Shown: positions 1 to 7,621, numbered from the stretch's first letter. The stretch: 58,334 bases of DNA from Spirochaetales bacterium Spiro_07 (GCA_001603145.1 LVBI01000039.1:1-58334); one strand, 5' to 3'. Program-made: numbers and translations. Notes: a model not told the origin generated them from the sequence alone.

Positions 1-165
1 ATCCGAGGCGCGGTTTTCCCTTCCCCTTAAACCCTATCCTTTTCCGGCACGGCTTAGGGGGCTTACCGCCCCTAAGAACCCCCGATTAATCTACGAATAG
101 CAGTCTTATACACAAGCTGCCGTTTTTTTGCACAGCAAAAATAGACAGTTGATACAAGATTAAGC
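1..165. repeat. Composite intergenic repeat, copy 1
   Basis: Seen directly: a C-rich stretch is followed by an inverted repeat TTAGGGG...CCCCTAA (about 53-79), the words GATTAATCT, and an imperfect hairpin CTGCCGTTTTTTTGC...GCAAAAATAGACAG (about 116-150). The same order of blocks recurs at 21649-21815 beside the tmRNA gene, which makes this a dispersed composite element and not chance. No coding frame of quality covers it. The element may begin before the window. Its function is unknown; it carries no transposase. Confidence 0.6.
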
Positions 166-191
166 TGCTGCGAAACGACTGCCCTCATGCC

Positions 192-329
192 GCACTGTCG
201 CATTATGCTGTGACACACCATCGCATTATGCTGTGCCACACCGTCGCATTATGCTGTGCCACACCGTCGCATTATGCTGTGCCACACCGTCGCATTATGC
301 TGCGACACACCGTCGCATTATGCTGTGCC
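192..329. repeat. Tandem array, 6 copies of a 23-bp unit
   Basis: Six head-to-tail 23-bp units with consensus ACACCGTCGCATTATGCTGTGCC start at 192, 215, 238, 261, 284 and 307. The first and fifth units differ at a few bases; units 3 and 4 are identical. Because 23 is not a multiple of three, the array gives a pseudo-protein in each frame, so the overlapping open frame (233-685) is not believable. There is no spacer diversity, so it is not CRISPR. The last base abuts a hairpin repeat at 329-356. Confidence 0.85.
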
Positions 330-356
330 GGTCACTGAGCGGAGTCGAAGTGACCG
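329..356. repeat. Hairpin repeat, family R1 (loop GAGCGGAGTCGA)
   Basis: An 8-bp perfect stem CGGTCACT/AGTGACCG encloses the 12-base loop GAGCGGAGTCGA. The same loop with the same or a compensated stem recurs at 2012-2039, 11928-11955 and 39674-39701, and in a split form at 1936-1986. Looser relatives lie at about 549-575 and 585-612. Confidence 0.75.
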
Positions 357-772
357 CGTTTTGCATGTGGCTTTATCTACAGTTTCGAGATTTAGCTGGC
401 AAAACGCCAAGTTTTGCTTGCGCAAAACTTGAAAGCCAGGTTTGCAAGAGTGCAGTTTTAGGCAGGTGCACAATGAAAGATTGTCGGGTCAAGCCCGACA
501 ATGACACAGGGCACACACCCGGCAATGACAGTTACGCTATGTTTGGTGGTTTCGACTACGCTCAGCAACCGGGCTTAAGCTACGCGGTTGGTGAGCGTAG
601 CCGAAGTGACCGAGCAGATGGTATGTCATTGCCCAGCTTGTTGATGTGTCATTCCCGTGCTCGCTTGAAACTTAGTTGCGAATGACACTGGAATCTAGTC
701 TTGTACACAACCTAAGACAGACACCTTGATTGCACGAGACGAAGCAATCTACGCCATGAAATAACATATGCA
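357..772. other. Gene-free interval with degenerate repeats
   Basis: No credible gene. It holds a short inverted repeat ATTGTCGGGTCAAGCCCGACAAT (about 480-502), which has the form of a dispersed repeat seen again in degraded form near 12186 and 25188. It also holds two poor copies of the R1 hairpin family (about 549-575 and 585-612) and a short GACGAAGCAATCT word near 738 that recurs near 12012. I see no promoter of quality. Confidence 0.5.
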
Positions 773-1594
773 TTAAAAAGCCCGAACCGCACACACGTAG
801 TCGTTGAAGATGTCGGTGTCCTTGTCGTAGTAGGAAAAGCCAGTGGAGAAATGGAGTGAGTATGCGGCAGTATCGACGAAAGGGTACTGCGACGACGACC
901 AGAAGTTAGTACTTGAAAAATTACCAGTCAAACCGCAAAGTGCAATAGCTGCATCAATAGAAGTTCTTTGATTGTAAATCTGATAAAGTTCTGCTATGCT
1001 AGGCAGATACCAACCGCTCGCATAAGCACCTGTACAGCCATTTGTGCTGCCGTAGTTTTTGGCATATTCAAACGCAGGGTAATTTCCCGCTGTTCCAGTG
1101 TCGTTGTTTCCTACAAGAAATGCTGCAATCTGCGAAAGATTGTCACTGCCGTCTTTATCGCCTGTAAATGTGTATGCGCCTGGAGGACACTGTATTGTTG
1201 TAATGTTAGTGTTATATCCGTTTGCTGTATCCAAGCACCATTGCATATAAGAAGGTGAGCGCTTCAATCCTACTCCAAGTGTTCGGGTTGAGCCGTCATT
1301 GCTGCATTCTGTGCCTTTGTAAAAAATCATGGCCACTGCCGCATTTTTCTGCGCAGCTGTAAGCGTAAGTCCGCTTGTGTATGGTGTGGCACTGCCGTCG
1401 CTGAAAACAATGTCGTTTACAGCTTTTGGCTCTGTCGGCGATTTTGTGCCAAAATAAGTCGGCGTTGTTGTTGTACTGCTTGAATCTGTTGTTGCCGGGG
1501 CTGTTCCACCACCACCGCCTCCGCCACCACCGCAAGAAATCAGAACGGCTGAAAGTGCAAGTGCTAACAATAAAGCAAAATTCAGTTTTTTCAT
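773..1594 (-). CDS. Surface lipoprotein with DUF1566-like domain
   Basis: A 273-residue predicted lipoprotein. The N-terminus has a short basic start, a hydrophobic stretch and a lipobox ending in Cys21 (LISC), followed at once by nine glycines. The rest resembles the DUF1566/Lcl C-terminal type common in treponemes: a GWYLPSIAELYQIY segment near residue 193, then FWSSSQY and a C-terminal YVCAVRAF, typical of that fold. Start chosen because AGGAG lies 8 bases upstream. Lipidation and export are inferred from the signal; the ligand or role is unknown. It is monocistronic. Its leader is unusual: a terminator-like hairpin and a heptamer array lie between the likely promoter and the gene. Confidence 0.8.
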   Translation of the reverse strand: MKKLNFALLLALALSAVLISCGGGGGGGGGTAPATTDSSSTTTTPTYFGTKSPTEPKAVNDIVFSDGSATPYTSGLTLTAAQKNAAVAMIFYKGTECSNDGSTRTLGVGLKRSPSYMQWCLDTANGYNTNITTIQCPPGAYTFTGDKDGSDNLSQIAAFLVGNNDTGTAGNYPAFEYAKNYGSTNGCTGAYASGWYLPSIAELYQIYNQRTSIDAAIALCGLTGNFSSTNFWSSSQYPFVDTAAYSLHFSTGFSYYDKDTDIFNDYVCAVRAF

Positions 1595-1625
1595 AAGAAC
1601 TTCTCCTAAAATAAAGTTTCGTTAT

Positions 1626-1672
1626 AAAAAAAGCCTTTCTGGATTTGCTTAAATGCAAACGGAAAGGCTTTT
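1626..1672 (-). terminator. Terminator-like hairpin in the leader of the lipoprotein gene
   Basis: Read on the minus strand, an 11-bp stem AAAAGCCTTTC/GAAAGGCTTTT (with a further inner TTTGC/GCAAA stem) ends in a run of seven T. It lies 31 bases before the ATG at 1594 and downstream of the best promoter (1810-1839). It either ends a separate short transcript or acts as an attenuator; the sequence alone cannot decide. Confidence 0.6.
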
Positions 1673-1704
1673 ATTTGAGGATAATGTTTTGTGCAGATTT
1701 TATG

Positions 1705-1808
1705 ACCGAGTACCGAGTACCGAGTACCGAGTACCGAGTACCGAGTACCGAGTACCGAGTACCGAGTACCGAGTACCGAGTACCGAGTACCGAGTACCGA
1801 GTACCGAG
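1705..1808. repeat. Heptamer array, about 14.9 copies of ACCGAGT
   Basis: One hundred and four bases of perfect ACCGAGT repeats (14 full copies plus six bases). Perfect short repeats of this length are expected to change copy number by slippage. On the minus strand the array starts just where transcription from the 1810-1839 promoter would begin. All frames through it read as the same TEYRVPS or GTRYSVL type repeat, so the open frames here are artefacts. Confidence 0.95.
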
Positions 1809-1809
1809 G

Positions 1810-1839
1810 CAAATATGTGGAAAATTATCTGTTTGTCAA
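1810..1839 (-). promoter_or_regulatory. Putative sigma-70 promoter reading into the heptamer array
   Basis: Minus strand: TTGACA (1834-1839), 18-base spacer, TATTTG (1810-1815). The expected start point is near 1803, at the edge of the heptamer array, so the transcript would carry the whole array and then the hairpin before the lipoprotein gene. The -35 is perfect; the -10 matches four of six. Confidence 0.5.
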
Positions 1840-1935
1840 GTAGTTTTAGCACTTTTTTCATTGTTATAATTATTATAACATGAAAACCAAATATTGCAAC
1901 AAAATCTTTGCACGAGCAAAGGCTGTTACTACTCC

Positions 1936-1986
1936 CGGTCACTGAGCGACGGTTGGTGGCGTAGCCGAACCAAGTCGAAGTGACCG
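1936..1986. repeat. R1 hairpin repeat with a second hairpin inserted in its loop
   Basis: The outer arms CGGTCACTGAGCG and AGTCGAAGTGACCG are those of an ordinary R1 copy (compare 329-356), but about 23 bases starting CGGTTGGTGGCG and ending GAACCA are inserted in the loop. The insert itself can fold and resembles an R1 relative (CGGTTGGTGAGCG forms occur at about 585 and 11960). This looks like one element landing in another. Confidence 0.65.
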
Positions 1987-2011
1987 CCGGTTTCGGATAA
2001 TCTGTTATGCT

Positions 2012-2039
2012 CGGTTGCTTCGACTCCGCTCAGCAACCG
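2012..2039. repeat. Hairpin repeat, family R1, inverted copy
   Basis: Stem CGGTTGCT/AGCAACCG, loop TCGACTCCGCTC, which is the reverse complement of the R1 loop. Compared with 329-356, two stem pairs differ and both are compensated (C-G to T-A and A-T to G-C). It lies 15 bases after the end of the BspA-like gene. Confidence 0.7.
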
Positions 2040-2053
2040 GGCTACGGCTACGG

Positions 2054-4411
2054 CTAGTGCCAAGTTTTATTAGCGGCATCCCAAGGATATGATTGACCTC
2101 CTTCGTCTTCCGCATATGCAGTATCCTTGAAGCAGTCTCCAGATAAATAATGCATATTAGTATTATTTGGACCGCCTGTAAAAACATATCTGATAGCATC
2201 TGCACCAGTAAAATTAAAAGCACCTGCATATATCGTAATAGTAGGTGTATCAACATTCGCAAACTCAACATCCAAATGCTCGGTTGAAAAATTTCTGCCA
2301 GAAAATAAATTTATTACATCATTAGAAGGACTATTCTGACCAATAAGCATTGGGGTACTTGGCACAAATGTTATAGTGCCAACATTATTAGGTAAGGCAC
2401 TTCCACCGATAACAGTCGGATAAGACTGAAAAGTAACTGTATTCAAACTTGAGCAACCTGTAAAAGCATATGCCATAAGATTTGAGCCGCCTGCATATAC
2501 AACCTCTTTCAAATTCGTATCATTCTCAAATATAGAAGGTCCATTATCACCTAACACACCTCCGCCTATTTTCGGAACGCCTCTATTAAGCACAACTTTA
2601 TAATTTTGATTGGGTAAGCTACATTGCGTCATTGTTTGACTACCTTCAAAAGTAATTATACAGTCATTTGAAACACCAGAACCTGCCTGATTAAAAGCTT
2701 GAGTACCGATAGAAGAGACAGTTGCAGGAATATTTATTGTTTGAAGACTAGTACAACCATAAAAAGCTGAGGCTCCAATGGCTGCTAGACTTGATGGTGC
2801 CGGTGTATTTTCTACCGTAACCTTTGTAAGACCCGAACATCCTTGAAAAGCATTCTGAGGAATTGCAGTTACAGTGTTTGCTAATGTAACTTCTGATAAA
2901 AAACTATTAAATATTGTTGATCCAGGCGTTCCAGGCGTTGTAGGAATTCTTGTTCCTGTAAACTTTACTTTATAAGTAGCTTGGGGCATAGCACTATTAT
3001 CAACTGACATTGTTTCGGCGTTGCTGTTTATAATCAGCTGACAACCTGAATTGACATCCTTAAATGCATTTTCTTGCAAGCTGTTTACAGATGGCGGTAT
3101 AGAAATTGATGCAAGATTATTGCAACCGAAAAATGTACCTTTGAGCTCTGTTACACCATTAGGAATTGTGAACGATTCAAGACTTGTACAGCCGGCAAAA
3201 GCATATTGTTCTATTGTATCTACAGTAGACGGCAATTCAATTGTGCTCAAGCTTGAGCAATCAAAAAAGGCATTGCCACCAATATCTTTCAGCTGAGACC
3301 CCGCAGCAAAAGTAACAGTACCTAAAGCATAACATGAATTGAAAGCTCCTAAACCTATTGACTGCACACTAGCAGGAATTTCTATTGCCGTCAGGGCAGA
3401 GGTGTCAAAAGCGTTATCACCTATAATTGTAACAGACGGCGGCAGGTTTATGCTTGAAAGGCTTGAGCAATTCAGGAATGCACCGTCTGCAATTGCGGTT
3501 GCGGTATTAGGCAGCGTTATGCCTGCAAGTCTTTCTTTGTTGCTGCTTCCAAAATTCACGTTTGTAAAGCCTGTTGCCTGCGACAAATCAAGATTAACCG
3601 GGCTAGACGGCAATTCAATTCTAGAAATCTGTTTATCACTGCTTACAACAATGTTGTTGTTGCCGTTTGCTTGCAGTGCGTCGTTGCGGAATCCCATAAT
3701 GTAGCCGCCAGCGCCGTCAGGCTTAAAGCCGTACACAGAAGTTTCCTGCACTGCGCGGGATATAAAGTCAACATCTCCGCTTGATGCAACTGACAGCTTT
3801 GCACCAGGCGAGTAGAAAGTGCCGTCAATTTTCCAGCCGTTCTCGAAATCGAATCCGCCTATATTTACAGTTCCGCCCTCGCCCGGCAGTGTAATTCCGT
3901 CTCTTTTATAAAATAAGACTTCTTGAGTGCCGCCACCGTCAGCCGGAAAAAGAGCCTTGTACTGGTGCTCAATAAAAATGTCTTGCCCGTTATTGGCTTT
4001 GCCGTTTGCGGTTACGCGCGCCGTTCTTGGCGTTGATTCGCTGTCAACGTAAAAATCAACATTGAATGAGTCGGGCAGATTCCCAGATGCCCTAAGTGCT
4101 GTTGTAAGTGCTGTTACATCTGAATATTCTGTACCGTTATAGACATATTTTGTTACATTGAGCGGTGTGCTGCCGGTGATTACTATTTCGCCTTCATTGC
4201 CTGAACCGATGCCGCCACCGTTTCCGCCGAAACCGTTGCCGTTGTAGCCGCCGTTGCCCCAGCCGCCTGCGTCGCCGCCGTTGTGCGGCCTTGAATTATT
4301 GCCAAATGAAACCATTGAGCCGCCGCCACCACCGCCGCCTCCGCAAGACGCAGCAAATATGATTATAGCCAATATAAGCAAGCAGGCTAAAAAAGGTGAT
4401 TTGTTCTTCAT
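2054..4411 (-). CDS. BspA-type leucine-rich repeat lipoprotein
   Basis: A 785-residue predicted surface lipoprotein. The signal peptide ends in the lipobox AASC near residue 23, followed by eight glycines and then a Gly/Asn-rich linker to about residue 70. From about residue 270 the protein is built of BspA/TpLRR (LRR_5) repeats: recurring forms of IxLPxxVxxIGxxAFxxCxSL, for example ITLPNTATAIADGAFLNC and INIPATVSSIGTQAF. Proteins of this family mediate binding to host or partner cells in oral treponemes and Tannerella; that role is inferred here. It has its own promoter at 4464-4491. It shares the poly-glycine anchor style with the lipoprotein at 773-1594. Confidence 0.88.
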   Translation of the reverse strand: MKNKSPFLACLLILAIIIFAASCGGGGGGGGSMVSFGNNSRPHNGGDAGGWGNGGYNGNGFGGNGGGIGSGNEGEIVITGSTPLNVTKYVYNGTEYSDVTALTTALRASGNLPDSFNVDFYVDSESTPRTARVTANGKANNGQDIFIEHQYKALFPADGGGTQEVLFYKRDGITLPGEGGTVNIGGFDFENGWKIDGTFYSPGAKLSVASSGDVDFISRAVQETSVYGFKPDGAGGYIMGFRNDALQANGNNNIVVSSDKQISRIELPSSPVNLDLSQATGFTNVNFGSSNKERLAGITLPNTATAIADGAFLNCSSLSSINLPPSVTIIGDNAFDTSALTAIEIPASVQSIGLGAFNSCYALGTVTFAAGSQLKDIGGNAFFDCSSLSTIELPSTVDTIEQYAFAGCTSLESFTIPNGVTELKGTFFGCNNLASISIPPSVNSLQENAFKDVNSGCQLIINSNAETMSVDNSAMPQATYKVKFTGTRIPTTPGTPGSTIFNSFLSEVTLANTVTAIPQNAFQGCSGLTKVTVENTPAPSSLAAIGASAFYGCTSLQTINIPATVSSIGTQAFNQAGSGVSNDCIITFEGSQTMTQCSLPNQNYKVVLNRGVPKIGGGVLGDNGPSIFENDTNLKEVVYAGGSNLMAYAFTGCSSLNTVTFQSYPTVIGGSALPNNVGTITFVPSTPMLIGQNSPSNDVINLFSGRNFSTEHLDVEFANVDTPTITIYAGAFNFTGADAIRYVFTGGPNNTNMHYLSGDCFKDTAYAEDEGGQSYPWDAANKTWH

Positions 4412-4463
4412 GGCGCGAACCTCTCAATCATTTTTCTGAAAAAAATAAAAGCACAATACAACA

Positions 4464-4491
4464 AATATATTATAATTCGCTACAATGTCAA
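4464..4491 (-). promoter_or_regulatory. Sigma-70 promoter of the BspA-like gene
   Basis: Minus strand TTGACA (4486-4491), 16-base spacer, TATATT (4464-4469); the region is A/T-rich. The start point would be near 4457, giving a leader of about 45 bases before the ATG at 4411. Confidence 0.6.
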
Positions 4492-4570
4492 GATTTGCAT
4501 AATCAAATCTCATGCTTTTATATAAAAAAAACAGGGTTAAAGAATTTGGTATTTTAGCCGATAATAAATT

Positions 4571-4655
4571 TGTCGGACAAACAAATCCCCTCCCACCCAT
4601 TGTTTGTCCGACTGCCTGATGGGCATGGCCGGTGCGTAACCGGCCTTTTTCTTTT
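4571..4655 (+). ncRNA. Candidate small RNA: 13-bp hairpin with CCCCTCCC loop, then terminator
   Basis: A perfect 13-bp stem GTCGGACAAACAA/TTGTTTGTCCGAC (4572-4584 with 4600-4612) presents a 15-base loop ATCCCCTCCCACCCA. Fifteen bases later comes a GC-rich terminator, GGCCGGT/ACCGGCC with loop GCGTA (4627-4645), followed by TTTTTCTTTT. A weak promoter TTAAAG-17-GATAAT (4537-4565) would start transcription at the hairpin. No gene on this strand ends here, so the terminator has no other obvious client. The CCTCCC loop could pair with Shine-Dalgarno sequences. No known RNA family is recognised. Confidence 0.4.
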
Positions 4656-4713
4656 CACGGCAGTTGATTCTACAATAAATGATTAATCGGTGAAAAGTGT
4701 CGCTTTTTGCTTC

Positions 4714-4850
4714 GCAAAAACCGACGGCGAATGTACAACATTGCATCTATTTTAGATGTGCACAATCGCAAAAACTGACAGTCTATGCACAACGTTCATC
4801 TATTATAGATATGCACAATTTGCAAAAACCGACAGCCTTTGTACAATGTT
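4714..4850. repeat. Tandem 54-bp repeat, about 2.5 copies, upstream of PBP1A
   Basis: Units start at 4714, 4768 and 4822 with GCAAAAAC(C/T)GAC. Each holds a small inverted repeat CATCTAT..T.TAGATxTGCACAAT; the third unit is cut short at about 4850. Units 1 and 2 differ at several positions. The first unit is preceded by CGCTTTTTGCTTC, so it also forms a hairpin of the R3 type (TTTTTGC..GCAAAAA) seen at 12074-12101 and 21787-21815. The array ends about 30 bases before the likely PBP1A promoter. Confidence 0.7.
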
Positions 4851-4881
4851 CCATATAATAAGATTAATTCCTTTAAATAGA

Positions 4882-4910
4882 TTGACTAAATGGTTCACCT
4901 TTAATAACAT
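4882..4910 (+). promoter_or_regulatory. Promoter of PBP1A, placed for a leaderless start
   Basis: TTGACT (4882-4887), 17-base spacer, TAACAT (4905-4910). Only eight bases separate the -10 element from the ATG at 4919, so transcription would begin at or next to the start codon. There is no Shine-Dalgarno sequence before this ATG. Confidence 0.5.
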
Positions 4911-4918
4911 AGAGTATC

Positions 4919-7621
4919 ATGCGTAAATTTAAGCAAAGCTTTATATTGTTTTCTCTTCTGATGTTTTTCTGCGCGGGGGTCTTTGGCATTGTGCTTGGGC
5001 TGCTGCTTGCAAATACAGTTAATACAAAAAACATTGAAAATTTCACCGAATTCACAACGGCGCTGCCAACACGGCTGCTCGACATAAACGGCGAGCTTAT
5101 CACTGAATTTTCTTCAGACGAAAAGCGCGAGCTTATCACCATCGACAAACTGCCGACGCACATGCTCAATGCGCTGCTCACACGCGAAGACCGCACTTTC
5201 TATAGACACCGCGGCTACAGCGTAAAAGCTCTCACCCGCGCCGTAATAGGCCAGATTTCTGGCAAAGACCGCGGCGGCGGCTCAACGCTTACGCAGCAGA
5301 TAGCCGGTACACTTTACTGCGACCGTTCAGACAAATCAGTCAAGCGAAAGATTAAAGAGCTTTGGTGGGCAATCCAAATGGAGCGCCGCTACTCAAAGAA
5401 TGACATTCTTGAGCTTTACCTCAACAAGATTTATCTCGGCGGCGGAACTTACGGCGTAAATGCGGCTTCAAAATATTATTTCGGGCATCCTGCTTCAGAA
5501 ATTACTCCGGCAGAAGCCGCAATTCTTGTAATTCAGCTTTCAAATCCGGCCGCATACAATCCGTTTGAGCATCCGTCAACGGCTCAAGACAGACAGAAAT
5601 ATGTTCTTGACGAAATGGTCTCGCTCGGCTATCTAACAAAAGAAGAAGCCACAGACTCGTTTGACGATTATTGGGCGACATTCGACTATACACGCACCGG
5701 CACTTCCGCATTCTTTATGCGCGAAGACAAAGCACCGTGGTTCAGCGAATACGTTTTGCGCGAGCTTAACTCGCTTATCTACGGCAAGGCAGACATCTAC
5801 ACAGGCGGCTTTACCGTAAACACCACGATGAACATGAAGCATCAGCTTGCCGCGCAAGACATAATGACGCGCACGCTTGAATACGCGAACAACACTTACC
5901 GCAAGTCAAGCGGCTCGCGCAGTTCAGACGCTGTTTCTACATACATTCCGATGGTCGAAATGCTCTCGCTGCTCTTTGACATTCCAAAGCTCAAAGTTGG
6001 GCAAGAACGCGCCGAGCTTGTTACGCGCAGCACTTTTGAAGACCAGATAAACCCTGTTCTTGACATTTTCTCTTTGATTTGCGGCATAGACAGCCTTAAA
6101 ACTGAAGTCATCAACAGAACGAACGCAAAGCAGAAGCAAGACTCAAGCAAGACCACAATCGAAGGCGCGTTCATCTCGCTTGAAAACGAAACAGGCTACA
6201 TCACCGCGCTTGTTGGCGGCAGCAAATTTGACGCAGAAAACCAGTTTATCCGCGCAACGCAGGCTCTTGTTCAGCCGGGTAGTACGTTCAAGCCGCTCTA
6301 TTATTCAGCTGCAATCGATTCAAAGAAATTCACCGCGACAACGCAGATTGACGACTCGCCGGTTATTTTCTATAACGAAGACAATATTCCATATATTCCG
6401 AACAACTTCAAAGGCGAATGGCTCGGCACCGTTCAGCTCTGGTACGCGCTTGCAAAGTCTATGAACATTCCGTCGCTCAAAATATTTGACGGCGTTGGCT
6501 TTGATGCGGCGTTTGACCGCGCCGCGGCATTGCTTGGCATTCCAAAAGAAGAATTCAACTCGCGTCATTTTGACCGCGTTTATCCGTCTGCACTTGGCAT
6601 TTGTTCAATCAGACCGATTGAGCTTGCCCGCGCTTTTGCCATTTTCGCAAATCAGGGCAAGGCTGTTACGCCTTTCGCAATCCGCTCTGTCGAAGACAGA
6701 AACGGCAAAGTTTTTGAGAACCCAGAAGCCAGAATCAGGGCTGAGCAGAAAAAGCTTGGCTCAAACATTCAGGTTATTTCTCCGCAGACAGCGTACATCA
6801 TGACAGATATTCTCACAAACTCTGTGCGCATGGGTACGCTCGCTTACGGCGTTCAGTGGGGCGCAAAGCTTCAATACAAAAACTCAAATGGTCAGCGCTA
6901 CCAGATGCCGGCAGCAGGCAAAACTGGTACAACGCAAAACTGGACTAACGCATGGGCTGTCGGCTACACGCCATATTACACGGCCGCGCTCTGGTTCGGC
7001 TTTGACCAGCCAGGTCAGTCTCTCGGCCTTGAGCTTACAGGCTCTACCCTCGCCGGCCCTGCTTGGGGTGATTTTATGCGCATTGCGAACGAGGATATGC
7101 CTTATAAGGAATTCGCTATGCCGCAGACCGGGCTTGTAAAAGCCACAGTTTGTTCAGTTTCAGGCAAGCTGCTGACAGCTGAGTGCGGCGACCACACAAC
7201 GACGAAGTATTATCTTGAAGGCACGCAGCCGACGACTGTTTGCGACTATCACAAGAACAGAGAAGCTGCAAAGACGCTCGCAACAAGCCGCCTTGAAACA
7301 GAACGCTACATGGCCGGCATTCAGCCGCAAGAAGGCATAATCGACGATTCGCCGCTTGAAATTGATTTGTCTTTCCTTGATGAAAATTACACGTCAGAAG
7401 AGGAACAGCAGCAGCAAGAAGAAGATTCATTCTCTTGGGGCGACTTGTTCTCGTTCGGCTCTAAGAAAAAAGACAAGAACAAAAATGAGCCGCAGAATCA
7501 GAATGAATCAGTTGAGCCTGAAACAGACAACAGCGAAGAAGGCGGTTTTGACCCATTCGGCATGAATGACCATAACGAGCCGGAAAAATCAGACCAGCCG
7601 GAAAACTTTTTGTTTGACTAG
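4919..7621 (+). CDS. Penicillin-binding protein 1A (bifunctional transglycosylase/transpeptidase)
   Basis: A 900-residue class A PBP that polymerises and cross-links peptidoglycan at the outer face of the inner membrane. One membrane anchor at residues 8-31. The GT51 glycosyltransferase domain follows, with catalytic Glu90 in EDRTFYRHRG, GGSTLTQQ (119-126) and the LYLNKIYLGGGTYGV motif. The transpeptidase domain has the nucleophile S455-T-F-K458, S514-M-N516 and K668-T-G-T671; all catalytic motifs are intact. The C-terminal 110 residues are Glu/Gln/Asn-rich and probably disordered. The gene heads a plus-strand group: a ParB-like membrane protein begins 30 bases after its stop. A 54-bp tandem repeat lies in front of its promoter. 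Confidence 0.95.
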   Translation: MRKFKQSFILFSLLMFFCAGVFGIVLGLLLANTVNTKNIENFTEFTTALPTRLLDINGELITEFSSDEKRELITIDKLPTHMLNALLTREDRTFYRHRGYSVKALTRAVIGQISGKDRGGGSTLTQQIAGTLYCDRSDKSVKRKIKELWWAIQMERRYSKNDILELYLNKIYLGGGTYGVNAASKYYFGHPASEITPAEAAILVIQLSNPAAYNPFEHPSTAQDRQKYVLDEMVSLGYLTKEEATDSFDDYWATFDYTRTGTSAFFMREDKAPWFSEYVLRELNSLIYGKADIYTGGFTVNTTMNMKHQLAAQDIMTRTLEYANNTYRKSSGSRSSDAVSTYIPMVEMLSLLFDIPKLKVGQERAELVTRSTFEDQINPVLDIFSLICGIDSLKTEVINRTNAKQKQDSSKTTIEGAFISLENETGYITALVGGSKFDAENQFIRATQALVQPGSTFKPLYYSAAIDSKKFTATTQIDDSPVIFYNEDNIPYIPNNFKGEWLGTVQLWYALAKSMNIPSLKIFDGVGFDAAFDRAAALLGIPKEEFNSRHFDRVYPSALGICSIRPIELARAFAIFANQGKAVTPFAIRSVEDRNGKVFENPEARIRAEQKKLGSNIQVISPQTAYIMTDILTNSVRMGTLAYGVQWGAKLQYKNSNGQRYQMPAAGKTGTTQNWTNAWAVGYTPYYTAALWFGFDQPGQSLGLELTGSTLAGPAWGDFMRIANEDMPYKEFAMPQTGLVKATVCSVSGKLLTAECGDHTTTKYYLEGTQPTTVCDYHKNREAAKTLATSRLETERYMAGIQPQEGIIDDSPLEIDLSFLDENYTSEEEQQQQEEDSFSWGDLFSFGSKKKDKNKNEPQNQNESVEPETDNSEEGGFDPFGMNDHNEPEKSDQPENFLFD

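Noticed and set aside
233..685. Open frame of 150 codons on the plus strand
   Set aside because: Its first 33 codons come from the 23-bp array and the rest from hairpin repeats; no ribosome-binding site and unusual composition.
1606..1942. Several overlapping open frames rich in TEYRVPS or GTRYSVL repeats
   Set aside because: They are the heptamer array read in different frames; a 7-bp unit stays open in all frames where it has no stop.
4537..4746. Minus-strand open frame of 69 codons
   Set aside because: It runs through a GC-rich terminator and the 54-bp repeats and has no start signal.
4714..4850. Possible CRISPR array
   Set aside because: The units are direct tandem copies with no unique spacers and there are no cas genes; the same holds for the arrays at 192-329 and 1705-1808.
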